A stretch of 64,000 nt of DNA from Coriolopsis trogii (taxonomy: Eukaryota > Basidiomycota > Agaricomycetes > Polyporales > Polyporaceae): assembly GCA_020543525.1 (NCBI GenBank), contig JAHYIO010000036.1, positions 1,178,001 to 1,242,000 on the forward strand, read 5' to 3'. Below, piece by piece: positions 10,752-23,200 of this stretch. Under the pieces are notes generated by a model. The model was not told the origin of the DNA. It ran no database searches and saw only the letters and a program-made list of their open reading frames with translations. How positions within the stretch are numbered: the stretch's first letter is position 1; every line of letters starts with the position of its first letter. A program made the position numbers and the translations under genes.

Positions 10752-11729
10752 ATGTCCTCCAACGATATCCAACCATCGAAGCTCGGGACCAAGGAACAGT
10801 TGAGTGCAATCAGAAGCGTGTAGACCATGATACCTAACAGCGACGCAGCTGGGATGGTGTCTACTCTTCAGAGCTCGTGAATTTCCAGGACATCGGCGAT
10901 GAAGGCGAAGTCTGGTCCGTAGAACCTTTTCCCCTTGTACGGTGCAGGTTGACATGGATCCCTCCAATAACGCAGGTTCGGCGAAGACAGCGTCGAGAAA
11001 ATGGTAGATTGGACCCTCGACCATGTACCGTCAGACCCTCCGCCGTCCATCCTCGAAGTCGGCGCAGGCAACGGAAATCTCCTTTTCGCATTGTGCGAAG
11101 CCGGCTACGACCCTCACTCTATGTGCGGTATCGATTACAGTCCGGATGCGGTCAAGCTTGCACAGGCGATCGCCAAGTCGAAAGCCTCGAACCCTGCTGC
11201 AGATGGGCCCGACGATGGCGAGGAAACGTCTGCCTCAGGACTTGAGGGGGCGGACAAGATCACTTTCGCAGTATGTGATTTCTTGCATGAAGAAGTGCCT
11301 GCACTGGAGGGACAGAGCGAGACGGTCGCGGCGTGGGATCTCGTCCTGGACAAGGGCACTTTGGATGCGATCGCCCTCGCGGACAAGGATGCGGATGGGC
11401 GCGCTCCCGCTGACGGGTACCCCGCAAGGATCGGGAGGGTCGTCAAACCCGGTGGATTCTTCCTCATAACTTGTGAGTTCGTGCATGACTACGAAGGGTG
11501 CCGCCGGCGTCGGGACTTATCTCTCCGCAGCATGTAACTTTACAGAGGAGGAACTGAAGACGAAGTTTGTCAACGAGGAGACCGGGCTAGAGTATCAGTA
11601 GGTCTATTCAGTATGCTTCTAATCACGTAACTAACTTCACGCGGCAGCTCGAGGATACCTTGGCCTACGTTCTCATTTGGAGGGAAAAGTGGCAACGTCT
11701 ACTCAAGTGTGGCGTTCCGCAAGCCGTGA
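10752..11729 (+). CDS. EFM4: EFM4-type protein-lysine methyltransferase (METTL10 family)
   Basis: EFM4/METTL10 enzymes methylate a lysine of translation elongation factor eEF1A with S-adenosylmethionine. Five exons: 10752-10798, 10849-10914, 10976-11472, 11531-11597 and 11648-11729. Landmarks are SKLGTKEHWDGVYSSEL, GDEGEVWFGEDSVEKMVDW, the SAM-binding motif ILEVGAGNGNLL, GIDYSPDAV, WDLVLDKGTLDAI and VVKPGGFFLITSCNFTEEEL, ending IPWPTFSFGGKSGNVYSSVAF. The spliced protein has the whole domain and little else, as in the family. The stop lies 72 bp from the stop of the convergent SGD1 gene. Confidence 0.88.
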
Positions 11730-11801
11730 TGTCTGTGATATTCGTAGGCGAGCGTAGAGGGAGCAGCAATGTAATGAGGTGCATACACATTTTCAGGAAT
11801 T

Positions 11802-14800
11802 TCAGATTACGGGAACGGCGTCCACCGCTGTCCTGAGTGTCTCCAGCGCGACCTGACTCGCCCACTTCAGAAACCCGTCTTCCTTTCTGAACGCCTCCCG
11901 GATGAAGTACACCAATCCGATCGCAAGCGTCTGTATCTTTGTGCCCTTGAGGAATATCTCCTCGAGCGCGCCCTTGTTCCGCGTGCTCGGCAAGTCGGCC
12001 GGGCTCTCCGATCTGAGCAGGGGCGTCGGCAGCTGAGTGTTCGCGAACACGTGCGTGAACATCTCCTTCAGGAACGTCTGGGTCTGCGGCTTGAGCACGG
12101 TGAAGTCGACCGGCTTGAGGATCGCGAGCGTGCAGCAGTCCTTTGCGACCCACCACCCGAACGCGCGGGCAACGTTGCGCATCCGCGTCGTCGATATCGA
12201 CTTCACATTGAACCCGGCGCGGTCGTCCTCGCTCAGGTTCTTCAGGATCTCGGCGCCTCCAACGGTCGTCTCGCCTATGTCACGGAGGAAGTCCCAGAGA
12301 CAGAACTGCAGCGTTATTTTGTGCGAGTGCGAGAGTCGGCAGAGCTGTTGCCCGACCAGCGCATAGTAGGGGTTGTACTGCTTCTCCTGCATGATATGGT
12401 AAGTCCGACATCCGACATTTGCGGTCTTAATGAGACGTACATTGCCACAGCAGTGCAATATGACACGGACGATCTCGCGTTGCTGGACCTCGGTCAGCTT
12501 CAATTGTGAAAGACGCTCGCAGGCATCCACGTAGTCCTGTTTCTCGACATCAGCATGAGACCGCATGCTTCATGAACACACTAGGACGCACGTCACTGCT
12601 CATGAGGACAACGAAGATGCCTCTTCGAATGTCCGTGTTCATGCCCTGTTTCTTCGCAAGCTTAAGTAGCGCGTTCTCGCTGGGGGCGTCCGGAACAGGG
12701 ATGCTCGTGCTCGCTGCCGCTTGACTTTGGTGCTCGACGAGAGGGTCGCCGCCCCATGCGGCACCAACGAGCCACCACTTGCCCTTTGTATCCGCCGTTC
12801 GTAGATCCTCGAGCGAGACTCGGAGTGGTTCGTGCGACATGACTGCCCGGGGTGCGTATTATCAGCGCCCCAATCCGACACGAATTGGAGATGGTTGCAT
12901 ACCATGTCGCTTCTTACTCAGTCCCGATAGGAACTTCTTCATGCGCTCGACAGCTTCACCACCGGCGGTCTGTCCCGCGGCCTTTTTAATCCTGTTGTTC
13001 TTCAGGTTGCTGAGGGTCTCGACCATAAAACGGGTGCGCGAACTCAAGGCGCTCGCGTCCTGGGGGAGCTTGGAATGCACGATTTGAATGATGCTTTTCA
13101 ACGCGGTTGGGTCATCCTGTCTGAGTTGCTGACCAGAGTCTAATCAGAGTTCCATGCAAGCTCAGTTGCGTAGTAACGTAGAGGAGACGACAGGGACATA
13201 CTCCGGGCAACTTTCAGAAGCAGTTCTACCTTGAACTCGGTAAGGTCCCCCTCAAGCAACGCTCGAATCACGTCATACATGAGCACACAGGAGATGACTT
13301 GGAAGTTGTACAGCTCGGATAGCAGCACCACGAGGTTTGAGCATTCCTTGCCAACAGGATCCTCGTTGGCTTGAATGTCCCCTGATGGCGACGAGGATAC
13401 TCGGGAGGTATCCAATGCGGCAAAGTGAATGTCATAGGAAGTTATGACATGCTGTACAAAGAAAGCCGCTGTGGAGAGGAGTTGAATCGTCCCGTTGCGG
13501 GATAGGAGATAGGATGAACACACCGAATTCAATCCCTACCAGCTTGTGTAGAGCAGAGATGAAGGCGGCATGAAGGACGACATATTGGTCTAGAAGCATG
13601 GAATGGGACGATATGCCCTCGATGATGAGCTTGGTGAGAGTTTCAGTAACATCTGTGAGCTTTTGTTAATGGCCAGTTCCGTCGACAACTTTGCATGGAC
13701 CGTGAAAGCGCACCATGCCGCCGATTGTTCCTGTACACCTCCTCGACACCATCAACTATGGACGCGATGTTCTGCTCGCTCATTCTAGCAGTGCAGACCA
13801 TGATGAGATACAACTGAAGTTTCTATGGAGATTGCAGGGACGTACCGGTTGAGAAGACCCTTCAACTGTCGGATAAGTTTGACTCGAGTTTCGGACAACT
13901 CCTCCTTCTCAGTCTCTTCTTTTCTGCGAAGATGCGGCGGGACATATCTTGAAGCTACAAGCAAGACTTGAATATTTTCCAAGTATCCGAGAAGCGACGA
14001 ATGCGTACCTGGTTCCCGACGTTGAGGCACTTCCTGTCCATCTCCACCGGCACGGGGCATCTCAGGGGCAATACCATGCCACTCATCTTCAACTTCCCCA
14101 ATCTCGTCAGCCTCTTTGTGAGACTTGGACTCCTCGTCGGATGCAACCTCCTCGTTTATTTCCTCCTCCTCGCTGAAGTCGACGGTCATGTCGTCATCCG
14201 CGCTCACGATCTCCTCCTCGCTAAATCCATCTTCGTTCGGTGGTTCTTCTTCGCTGTGCTCTTGACTACCACCAACGTCGCTATGCTGCATAGTACGAAT
14301 CGTATGAGGTCTTCCCAAGCTGAGGTTATAACTCACTGTGAAGGATGGGATTGCCGTCTCAAGTGTGTCCAAGTCGTTCAGGAGTTCTAGGAAATATCAT
14401 GAGTGAATCCAGCAAATATTGAAATGTTTGGCATAGAGGCGTACCGTCGAGTCCGTCATCTTCCTCTCCCTTGCCGTACTTCGTGGTCCGTTTTCCACCC
14501 TTCACCCAACCAAGTTTTCTTTCGAGATAGGCAATATATGCATCTTCCTCCTCCTCAAGGGGAGTGCGGAGTATGCTCTCCAGGGTACCCTCTCCCGAAC
14601 GCTCGTCTGTTTTTGTGTTTTGTGACCGCTGGGTTAGCTTCTCAAGTGCTGACCGTGGCTTGGACAGTCGCTTCCCGTCACTCTTTACGTTGGTTTCAAA
14701 TGCTGTCTTGGCAGTCCCCTCAGATGCCGACAGGGTGGAGGAAAGAGTAGTCTTTGGCTCTATCTTAGCCCTCTTGCGCTGAGGGGAATCCACGGGCTCT

Positions 14801-15081
14801 CCGTCGGCACGCCTCTTTCCGCGATAGGGATGCTTTTGTGAAGGAGCGACTGAGAAATACTCTGCTTTGCGCTGCTTGCGAGTTTCTCTGGCCTGTTTTC
14901 GGGCTTCCTTGCGAGAAAGCTGCGGGCCGCCCTTGCGCTTATGTTTATGCGTGGAATCTGTGCAGATAGTCAGTATACTCATGCACTTGCTCAGCGACAT
15001 ACGCTACGCACTTGCCTGCTCATTGATCTCCTCGAGCAGAGACTGAGGGAGCGAGGGTCCGGTATGGCTGCGGCCAGGCAT
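11802..15081 (-). CDS. SGD1: SGD1/NOM1-like nucleolar MIF4G-MA3 protein
   Basis: Sgd1/NOM1 proteins are nucleolar scaffolds of small-subunit ribosome assembly. The first exon (15081-15012) encodes a short start ending in LLEEINEQ. Exon 2 begins at 14957 with the Lys/Arg-rich segment HKHKRKGGPQLSRKEARKQ. Next come an acidic stretch (about 14310-14020), YVPPHLRRKEE, and the MIF4G-type helices (RQLKGLLNRYV onward, about 13900-12900). The MIF4G end includes GKWWLVGAAWGGDPLV. The C-terminal MA3 region (12566-11802) includes DYVDACERLSQLKL, CGNVRLIKTAN, YNPYYALVGQQLC and FCLWDFLRDIGE. There are several short introns; I fixed the first and last exons but not every middle boundary. The gene starts head-to-head with SNU66 over 161 bp. 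Confidence 0.88.
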
Positions 15082-15242
15082 GATTTTTACGGATCGGGCC
15101 GTCGTAGTAGTCGCCACAAAAGGTGTTCCTCAGACGGGCGCTTTCCCCTCGGTCCCGCCGTCACCGCCTGTACAAGCTTACTCAACGCCCACCACCAGGG
15201 CCAAGCTCCCTCTCTGCTTCATCCAACCATCGTCTTGTCATC
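15082..15242. promoter_or_regulatory. compact bidirectional promoter region between SGD1 and SNU66
   Basis: Only 161 bases separate the two start codons, so the genes must share their promoter DNA. One encodes a ribosome-assembly factor and the other a spliceosome factor. I see no clear TATA box. Confidence 0.5.
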
Positions 15243-18157
15243 ATGTCTATGGAAGAGAGCATCAGCTTGGAAGAGACCAACAAGATCCGTATATCTCTCG
15301 GTCTCAAGCCACTTACAGACGACAAGGCACCCGCTTCAGACAAGGAGAAGGAGGCCGAGGACAACTATGCAAAGCAGCGCGACCGAGAAGCCAAGGAGCG
15401 CGAGGCCAAGTACGTGGCCCTGTTACGCTGACAGACTACCTCATAACGCAGCATTCCACACATGCAGGGCGATCCAGGACCGTATTGCCAAGTGAGTTGA
15501 CTCCCGTTACGCACGCACTGCAGTCGCTTCTACCACGTTTGGCCAGCTCAGGCCAGCCGAAGAGCGTAGTACTCAACGGACGGTCGTTTTAGGGTAAGAA
15601 ACAAGAAGGAGCTCAACGCAAAGCTCAAGGGGACGACCCTCGGTGACGCCGAAGGCGATGTAGACGATACCCTCAAATGGATCAAAAGGAGCAAAAAGAG
15701 GGAGAAAGAGCTTGCCAAGAAACGTCAGGAGGAGTTGGATAATTTGGACAAGGTCTTCCAAGGGGACGAGTATACCGAGAGTACGCCCTACATCGTATGA
15801 CAGCACAGGATTTCTCTCACTCATTCGCAAACGTTGACAGAGGATCTCGAGGGTATCAAAGTCAGCCATGACTTTGAAGGCTTGGACGAAGGCGAAGCTC
15901 GCATCCTCACGTTGAAGGATAGTCGCATTCTCGACAACGAAGGTACGCACCAACGCTACTCCATCCCTCGCGTCTGGGTCTAACTGGCGTCGTAGAGGAT
16001 GAACTTCAGAATGTTGAGATGGCTGAGCGCGAGAAGGAGAAGAAGAACCAGGAGCTTAAGATCAAGCGGCGTGACTACACGGGCTATGATGATGAAGAGT
16101 TTACGCCCGGTGCAGCAGGCATGAAACGTGCTGTGCTATCGAAATATGACGAGTTTCTTGAAGGGTCCAAGGAGACCGTGAGTATCGTATATATCTCCCT
16201 TGATGCGCACGTCTGAGGACCATTTGTTCACAGGGTTTCCGACTTGGTAGCTCCAGCTTGAGTGCACGAGAGAAGAGGGAGTCAGGGAACGACACGGTAA
16301 CTGTCAATAAGTCATTGCTGTCAATTGACTACGTCAGTGAGTGTTATGACATGATCTTGCATGGCTGACTTTCGTACTTTCATACTAATCATCACTTCCA
16401 GAGAATATCGAGTCTGCGGACTACCTGCAGCCTGGAGATGTTGGATTCAAGAAGCCGAAGGTATGTCGCTGTTGAAGTTCGAGGAAAGTGTAGACTAACT
16501 CCTCCACCCACAGACCAAGAAGAAGCGATCATCTCGCCGAGTCAACGCTGAAGAATCCGACATTCCGGTTCAGAATGGAGAAGACCAGATGCAGGTAGAC
16601 GAGAAGCCCATTGTCCCTCGTCCACGTAACCTGGATGCCAATTTCGTAGATGATGACGAGCTCCAAGCCGCTCTCGCGCGCTCTCGTCGTGCAAAACTCC
16701 AGAAGCGCAAGAAACTGTCTCCGGAGGAGATTGCCAAGCAAAGCATGTGTTCGCGTCTTGTAGCTGCTCTGTTTGTGATGCTGACATGTGTCTTGTAATC
16801 CACAGTTGCGGAACAGCGCGCAAAGTCGGAGGCCAGAGATGCTATCATGGTCGACGGGGACGAAGAGGATGGTGAGGGTGGTCTGACCATCGACGACACC
16901 TCGGAATTTGTTCGTGCCATCACCTATGATCCTACGGCCGTCAAGAAGGAACCTGTCGAGTCCTCCCTTAGGCGCGAAGCCACAAGGGAGCTATCGCGGC
17001 AACCTTCTGCACCGCCACCTCGCGCCGCCTCCATAGATGCCGACCAACCAATGGAGGAGATCGAGGCTGGGGAAGTAGTGGTCAAAGAGGAGGAGGATGA
17101 AGCGGCTATGCTCAATGCCATCGAGGACGCCATCAAACAGGCGGAGGCAATGGAGTCCTCGAATGCAGGTGGCTCGGGAGACGCCGTCGTCGGCACCTCA
17201 GTGGAGCAGACGTTTGGCTCCGGTATGGCCGCGACTCTCAACATCCTCCGGCAGCAAGGCGTCCTCGCCCAGCCGAATGCAGATCAAAGCGAGCGCGAGC
17301 GCGTACAGCTGCAGCGTGACCTCTGGCTTGCGGATTACCGGCGCTTGATGGCCCAACGAGAGCTGGAACGTGCGAAAATGCGCGGCGGGAACAAGGACCA
17401 GGCTACTCGCGAGTACGAAAATCGGGTTCGTGAGCAGCAGGAGGCACGTCAGAACCTCGAGGCTTTCAAGAATTACAAGCCGGACGTCAACATCGTGTAC
17501 TACGACGAGTTCGGTCGGGAACTGACACCCAAGGAGGCGTGGAAGGCGCTCTCGCACAAGTTCCATGGCAAGGGTTCAGGCAAGGCTAAGACGGAGAAGC
17601 GGCTGAAGAAGATCGCTGAGGAGCGGAAGAAGGAGGCTATGGCGAGTGGAGACACGCCCCTCAGCATGAATCAGGCGTTCCAAATCCGTCAGGAGAAGAC
17701 TGGGCAGGCTCACTTCGTTCTGTCTGTTGGAAACAGAGGGTACGCCTATTCACATTGACTCATGGCAAAGGACGTTGGTATTGATTTATATGTTCACAGA
17801 GCTGTGCCACAAGCTACAGAGTTCCTGGACAGCCAGCCGCTCTCCAAGGGCAAGACGGAGAAGAAGAACAAGAAGAAGCAGTCTGGCAAGGACGCAACGC
17901 CGCAGCTCGACTCGACCGGCTTCATGACCCTTCCTGCACCGCTGCCTAACAGCGGTAGTCCTGCGCCAGGCGTGTCAGCCAATGGTTCGCCTGCCCCCCG
18001 TCCGGGGTTCTCGAGGATATCGACGGTGACGGAGGTGGAGACACCAAAGGAAGGCACGCCGGTTCCTGCGGAGCGCACAAAGGTTGTCATCGGGCTCGGC
18101 GCGAAACGCAAGGCTGCTGGAGAGCCGCTGGGCACCCCGCCTCCGAAGAGGCGATAG
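15243..18157 (+). CDS. SNU66: SNU66/SART1, U4/U6.U5 tri-snRNP protein
   Basis: SART1/Snu66 bridges U5 and U4/U6 in the spliceosomal tri-snRNP. The N-terminus SLEETNKIRISLGLKPL is the family's opening. Highly charged segments follow (ELQNVEMAEREKEKKNQELKIKRRDYTGYDDEEF). The conserved C-terminal region includes DVNIVYYDEFGRELTPKEAW, LSHKFHGKGSGKAKTEKR and SGDTPL. Exons lie at about 15243-15412, 15475-15492, 15594-15780, 15840-15941, 15996-16178, 16234-16336, 16402-16460 and 16513-16741; the large last part runs from 16807 with one late intron near 17739-17800. The tail after 17800 is Lys-rich and then Pro/Ser-rich, ending PPPKRR. Small exon boundaries near 15475-15594 are approximate. Confidence 0.9.
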
Positions 18158-18490
18158 GAGGTGTCCGCTCCCTTTTGTGTGTGCGATGTCCTTTCACGCT
18201 CTCTTCTCGAGGCCTGGCTGTGTCCTTTTACGGACACACACTATATACTTATGATGACACCACTTGTACTTTACGCAGCTCGACTGCATTACATACTGGT
18301 TCCCTGTGACAGTAGATCTTTTGTGCATCTGCATGCGGTCGCGTGAGGTTCGTAGACGCGGTGTGACATCGATGTGACATTTCGCGTCGAAGCAAACAAG
18401 AGACAACAACGCGTCGCGTCGCACCTCCAGATTCTCCCAAGTCCTGACCTTGATATAAGCTGCTACTTCTCGTTTCATTCGCTCATTCAC
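18158..18490. other. intergenic between SNU66 and RNH201 (tandem)
   Basis: A 333-bp gap that must hold the SNU66 3' UTR and the RNH201 promoter. No coding signal seen. Confidence 0.5.
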
Positions 18491-19816
18491 ATGGAGTCCT
18501 CAACAGTAACCCAAACCACGGCCGAAGACTCATTGCCAGTTAGCGGTATCCCGTCAATCGCAGACCCTTCTATTCCCCTCACAGATTCCTATACGTACCA
18601 TTCGCCAACGCCAACCGGAGAGGGTCCATACATTCTCGGTGTTGACGAGGCTGGAAGAGGCCCTGCGTTAGGCCCTATGGTGTATGGCGTAGCATACTGT
18701 CCTGTTGCCTATAAGGAGCAACTCGAACAACTTGGATTTGCTGGTGAGCTCCGCAACGTTTCTAGCCCTCGACTCGCAGCTCCCATTCTCATCTGGCTCA
18801 GATTCCAAAACCCTCACCGCACAAGTACGCTCCTCACTACTTGAAACACTGGGCTCTGATCCTGCCAATCTTGGTTGGTCCGTGCGGGTGCTGAGGTGGG
18901 TACCGTAATGCCTCATGTCGTTGCTCGGTTTTCCAACGTACCTCCACTCCAGTCCGAAAGCAATATCAGCCGGTATGCTTCGCCGCCCACCAGTGAATTT
19001 GAATCAGCAAGCACAAGAGGCGACAGTGCTACTTATCCGCGAAGTCCTCGCCCGCGGAATGCAGCTCTCCGAGGCACGTATCCTAGCGTCCGCGTTTTCC
19101 GCACCCTCGCTCACTTTTCCCGTCGGCTCTTACCACAGGTCTACGTCGACGCGCTCGGAAAGACGACCACGTACCAGGCATACCTGTCATCCCTGTTTCC
19201 CGACATTTCCTTCACGGTAGAAACGAAAGCAGACCACAAATATAAGATAGTCGGCGCAGCGAGCGTTGCTGCTAAGGTTACCCGTGATGCCTGGATAGAG
19301 GATTGGCTATACGAGGAGGATACTCCTGCCCCTTTGATTTCCATGTCGTCCAAGCTTTTTAGCAACGAAGCTTCCGGTTCCAACCCGGAGACAGACGAAA
19401 GTTCAACTCCCAAAAGCGCGGCCAAGTGGACGAGGGAGACAGGGAGTGGATATCCATCCGGTAAGAGCCCGTGTACCTCCCTTCGTCCATGCAGGGACCT
19501 CACTCGTCGAGCATAGATCCCAAGACGCAAGCCTGGATCAGAAATTCGCTCGAGCCAACGTTTGGGTATCCCTCATTCGCCCGATTTTCCTGGGCACCTA
19601 TCAAACTTGCCCTCGAAAAGGACGGGCACGCTGTGGAATGGTTAGTAATCCACGACGTCTTGACCGGACTATCACAGCTAAAGTTGCTATGCGTCCAATA
19701 GGTTAGACGATGGTCAAGCAGGGCTCATGCAAGCCTTCGCCAGTGTCACAGGTCGCGATAGAGATCGCTGTGCAGTGACAAAAGACCTCAACCTCACAAG
19801 CATGGGCGCCCTGTAA
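18491..19816 (+). CDS. RNH201: ribonuclease H2 catalytic subunit A
   Basis: RNase H2 removes RNA from RNA-DNA hybrids and excises single ribonucleotides from genomic DNA. The catalytic motif [15 protein letters not shown] is present near residues 50-65. Further landmarks are [15 protein letters not shown] (formed across an intron), [76 protein letters not shown] and [11 protein letters not shown]. The C-terminus is [17 protein letters not shown]. The spliced frame ends at 19816. One intron, 19074-19138, appears to use a GC donor (see findings); no GT donor keeps the frame into VYVDALG. A long Ser-rich insert follows WIEDWLYEE. The gene converges with the RdRP. Confidence 0.92.
19074..19138 (+). 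other. GC-AG intron in RNH201
   Basis: The exon ends CTCTCCGAG and the intron begins GCACGT, running 65 nt to CCACAG before GTCTACGTC. This joins LARGMQLSE to VYVDALG in frame, as the family requires. The nearby GTATCC cannot serve as donor without shifting the frame. Confidence 0.7.
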
Positions 19817-20208
19817 CCATATAATGGATGCCAACACTGATGCGCAAATTATGATACCCATCGTATTTATGGGGTACACCGGCATTCGTTGAGATGTACG
19901 TATGCTATATCATAACTGTGGTTTCATGATTTCGGGTCGATGCAAACGATGCAGTCCACGTCTTATCCCGAAACTGCTTTCGAGTATCACCGCATCACAA
20001 CATTCCTTATGATCGGTGTGCAGCAAATATATAGACGAAGTCGCCCGGGTCAATTTTGAGGCTCTGCACGCATTGGGAACACGGATGGCACAGAGCGTGG
20101 ACCCCACTTCGTCCAGCGATGGGCTCGTGGTCAGTCGATGTCTATGAATTTGTACAACATGTCTTCTATTGAGATCGCGGTGAGCAGATACAATAGTTGG
20201 TGATACCA
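19817..20208. other. intergenic between convergent RNH201 and RdRP
   Basis: A 392-bp gap between two stop codons. I see no gene in it. Confidence 0.5.
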
Positions 20209-23200
20209 TTAGTCCTCAGCTTTAGCTTTTGCTGTAGCCGCAGCGGCCTCCAATTTCTCCAACTTGTCCAGCATCTCACAAACGATTGCAAGCCCGATCA
20301 TTCCAAAGCTGTTCGCCCCAAATGTGTGTCTGTTCCGCATGCCAAAATCCCACGCAGCCCACGCCTTTGCCAACGGCGCGAGCAGCTCCTCCTCTGCCAC
20401 CTCTTCATGATTATCCCGCTTGACAGGCACGCCGAAGCCCTTCCGCCGGTGCTTGATCTCACGAACCAGCTGAGAGGCATGCTCCCGCATTCGATGCATC
20501 CGGTCCTTCTTCCACCGTCGCTGCGAGCACTTGGCCAAGATCGCCCCAACCACGACCTCCTCCTCTGACAGCCGCACGTCCGTGTTCTCTGCCGGCGCGT
20601 GCGTCAGGCAGATATAGCCAAGCTCTCGCGCGTAGTGCCCGAAGAGGGGCTCGACATCTTCGATGTCGGCGTCCGAATTCGCGAAATGCCCGAGGTGGTA
20701 CTCGATTGCCGGCCGGAGTGCGCGAGAGATGGAGTCGCACAGGGGCATCTCGCGCACTGGAGTGATGGGCGCGCCGTTCGGATACGAGGAGGAGGGCGCA
20801 CCCACGTCCCTGATGTCGATGTTGCGGAAGAGCGCCCCAAGCGCGCGTGGCGATTCGTAGAAATCACCTGGGCGCGCGACATTGTCCTCTGACTGTAAAT
20901 TGTGACGGAAGTCGGTCAGCGTTCAATTCGTATAGTGTCTCCGAGTTACAACAGATGTACCTTCTTCCAGTCTGGTTTAGCACGAATGCGAGTTTGGGGG
21001 ATATTCTCGATATTTACTGGCACTCCGTTTTTCGGGTAGTCGACGGCTTGGCTACAATAGCCAGCAAGCGTCAAGCAATCCCTATCGAAGACGCCATCCT
21101 GCCAAGCGGCGGTGAGTACAGAATGGAGAAGACATCGATGATTCTTCTTACCTTCGACTGATCTATACCGATACCAAGTGAGAATCAGCACACGTGGTCG
21201 GAGCGGAATGTCACCATCAGGGTTACGTACCTGCTATGATGAGATGTTGGTCTGCGAGGAGACCCTGCGGCCATGTGAATGAGGGAATATGTATGTGAAG
21301 GCATGGTGAGACCTACTGTGACATCAGATTGCATGTATTCGACGAAGAAATCGCAGATATCGTCGACTGTGCTCTCCCTGTCAAGAGGCTCAGGTTTGGG
21401 AGCGGCATAGTCAGCAGGTTCTGCATCGGTCGTGGGGAGCAGCCTAGGGTCCTTGATAACAAGGAATTCATCTCTGCGGCGCCATTCATTCACTTCATGA
21501 AAGGCAGAAATAGTACCAAAATTCTACTCACCCATCGACGTCCCCTCCAGCCAGGCAGGACGCAAGAGAGCGAGTCCCTTGAATATAACAAATTAGAATT
21601 CACAGGTCTGACGTCATATATATGTAGCACTCACCGACTGATGGCATAACGACAACGTTGCGGAGGTTGCGGAAGAAACAAGGCACGTTGGGTGGCGGTT
21701 TTCCTATGGCCCTCACTCGCTGAACTATAGCGGTAGCAATGTGAGTGCGTGTTCATTAGGGCTGTATTTGGCGGCTTTATGCGCTTACCATCTCCAGGAT
21801 GGATGTGTGGAGATCGAGAGATCGAGACCAATCCTTTGATCCATACTGGCTCATTCCTGTCTGGCTGTTGTACGCAGGCTGTCCGGTTGGACACGAGAGA
21901 ATTTATTAAACCAGGAACCTGCAGACGCGCTTCCACTCACCGAAAATCTCGCCCTCCTTCAAGCAAAAGACATCTTCCACGCCGGCGGCCAGCCACGCAG
22001 GCCCTTCATCGACAACGCCGACCAACTGGTGTGCATTCTTGATGTTTATACGCGCGTCGTGCTTGATCTCGCGCAGGATATGCGTTCGCGCGTATTTGAT
22101 GAGTCGTTTCACGAACTCGTTGTCCATCATGTAGTCTTTGCGCTGGGGTTCCCGGCTGCCCATGCCCACACCTGCGTTCTCAAGGTGGTGTATGATCCAC
22201 CGCAGCCCAAACACGTTGCCGAGATCGTGTTTCTGGAACAGGTTCGCTGTGCTTGCCATCGTGTCGCTTGCCTGGACCACCTCCTGCTTCGCTTCATTTT
22301 GAAGTTCGAGGAAGGCTTCCTTGCGGACGCCACGGTCCTCCAGGACGGCGACGAGGGGTCTAATCATTTGGATGAGTTCTCCGCATCAGTCACATATCTA
22401 CAAAGTACGCACCGGCACAACCTTGCTGGACCGGGGTATATAAATGCTTTTGCGATCTCGATTTCAGCTTCAGCGACGTCCTTCGCCTCATACTTCCTCA
22501 TGGATGGGCGAAGGCGCATGCACTCGCCCTCGAGCCGCTCGTCAACGACGACGACCCCTTTGAAACCTACAGCGCAAGTGGTGAGACAATGCAAGCGGAC
22601 TGATGGCCATGAGTGTACATACCAAGGAAACGGATTTGATACTTGCCCTGCCAGTGAGCAAAACGAACGATATCATCTCACCGGGAAAAAGCGTACCGCA
22701 GAGGGCTTCAGAACCAATCTGGCTCTGTCCGGTCGCGCCCTAGTGAGCACGTCCCATATACGGTCGCGCAGGGCAACTGACATGGTGCCTTGTCCGTCGG
22801 TGTGTTCATGCGGTGGCGTCCCCATGTCTTCAATAACATCCCATTGTTCCCGCTTGATCCTGATAGAAGGATCTGTGCCGCTGAACGCTTGCGCAATCCG
22901 GGCCGCGTACTTCGACGGGATCTTGATGCACTCCGAGAAGTCGCCAAGGTCGTCACGGATCTTATTCACAGTGACGCGACCCTCGTCCGGGTGGTCGAAT
23001 TCGCTCATGAACCAGGTGGTGTGCTCACCGAGACCGGACATGGAGTATCCAAGGAAATCGAAGTGCTTGTCCGCGATTTCGAACCCTTTCTTTAGGATAT
23101 TACCGAAACGTTCCTCTATAAAAGAGCGTGCGCTGACCTGTTGACACATGTCAGCGAACATACTCTTCTAGGAAGTCCACGACCTGACATACCTCTTTGG

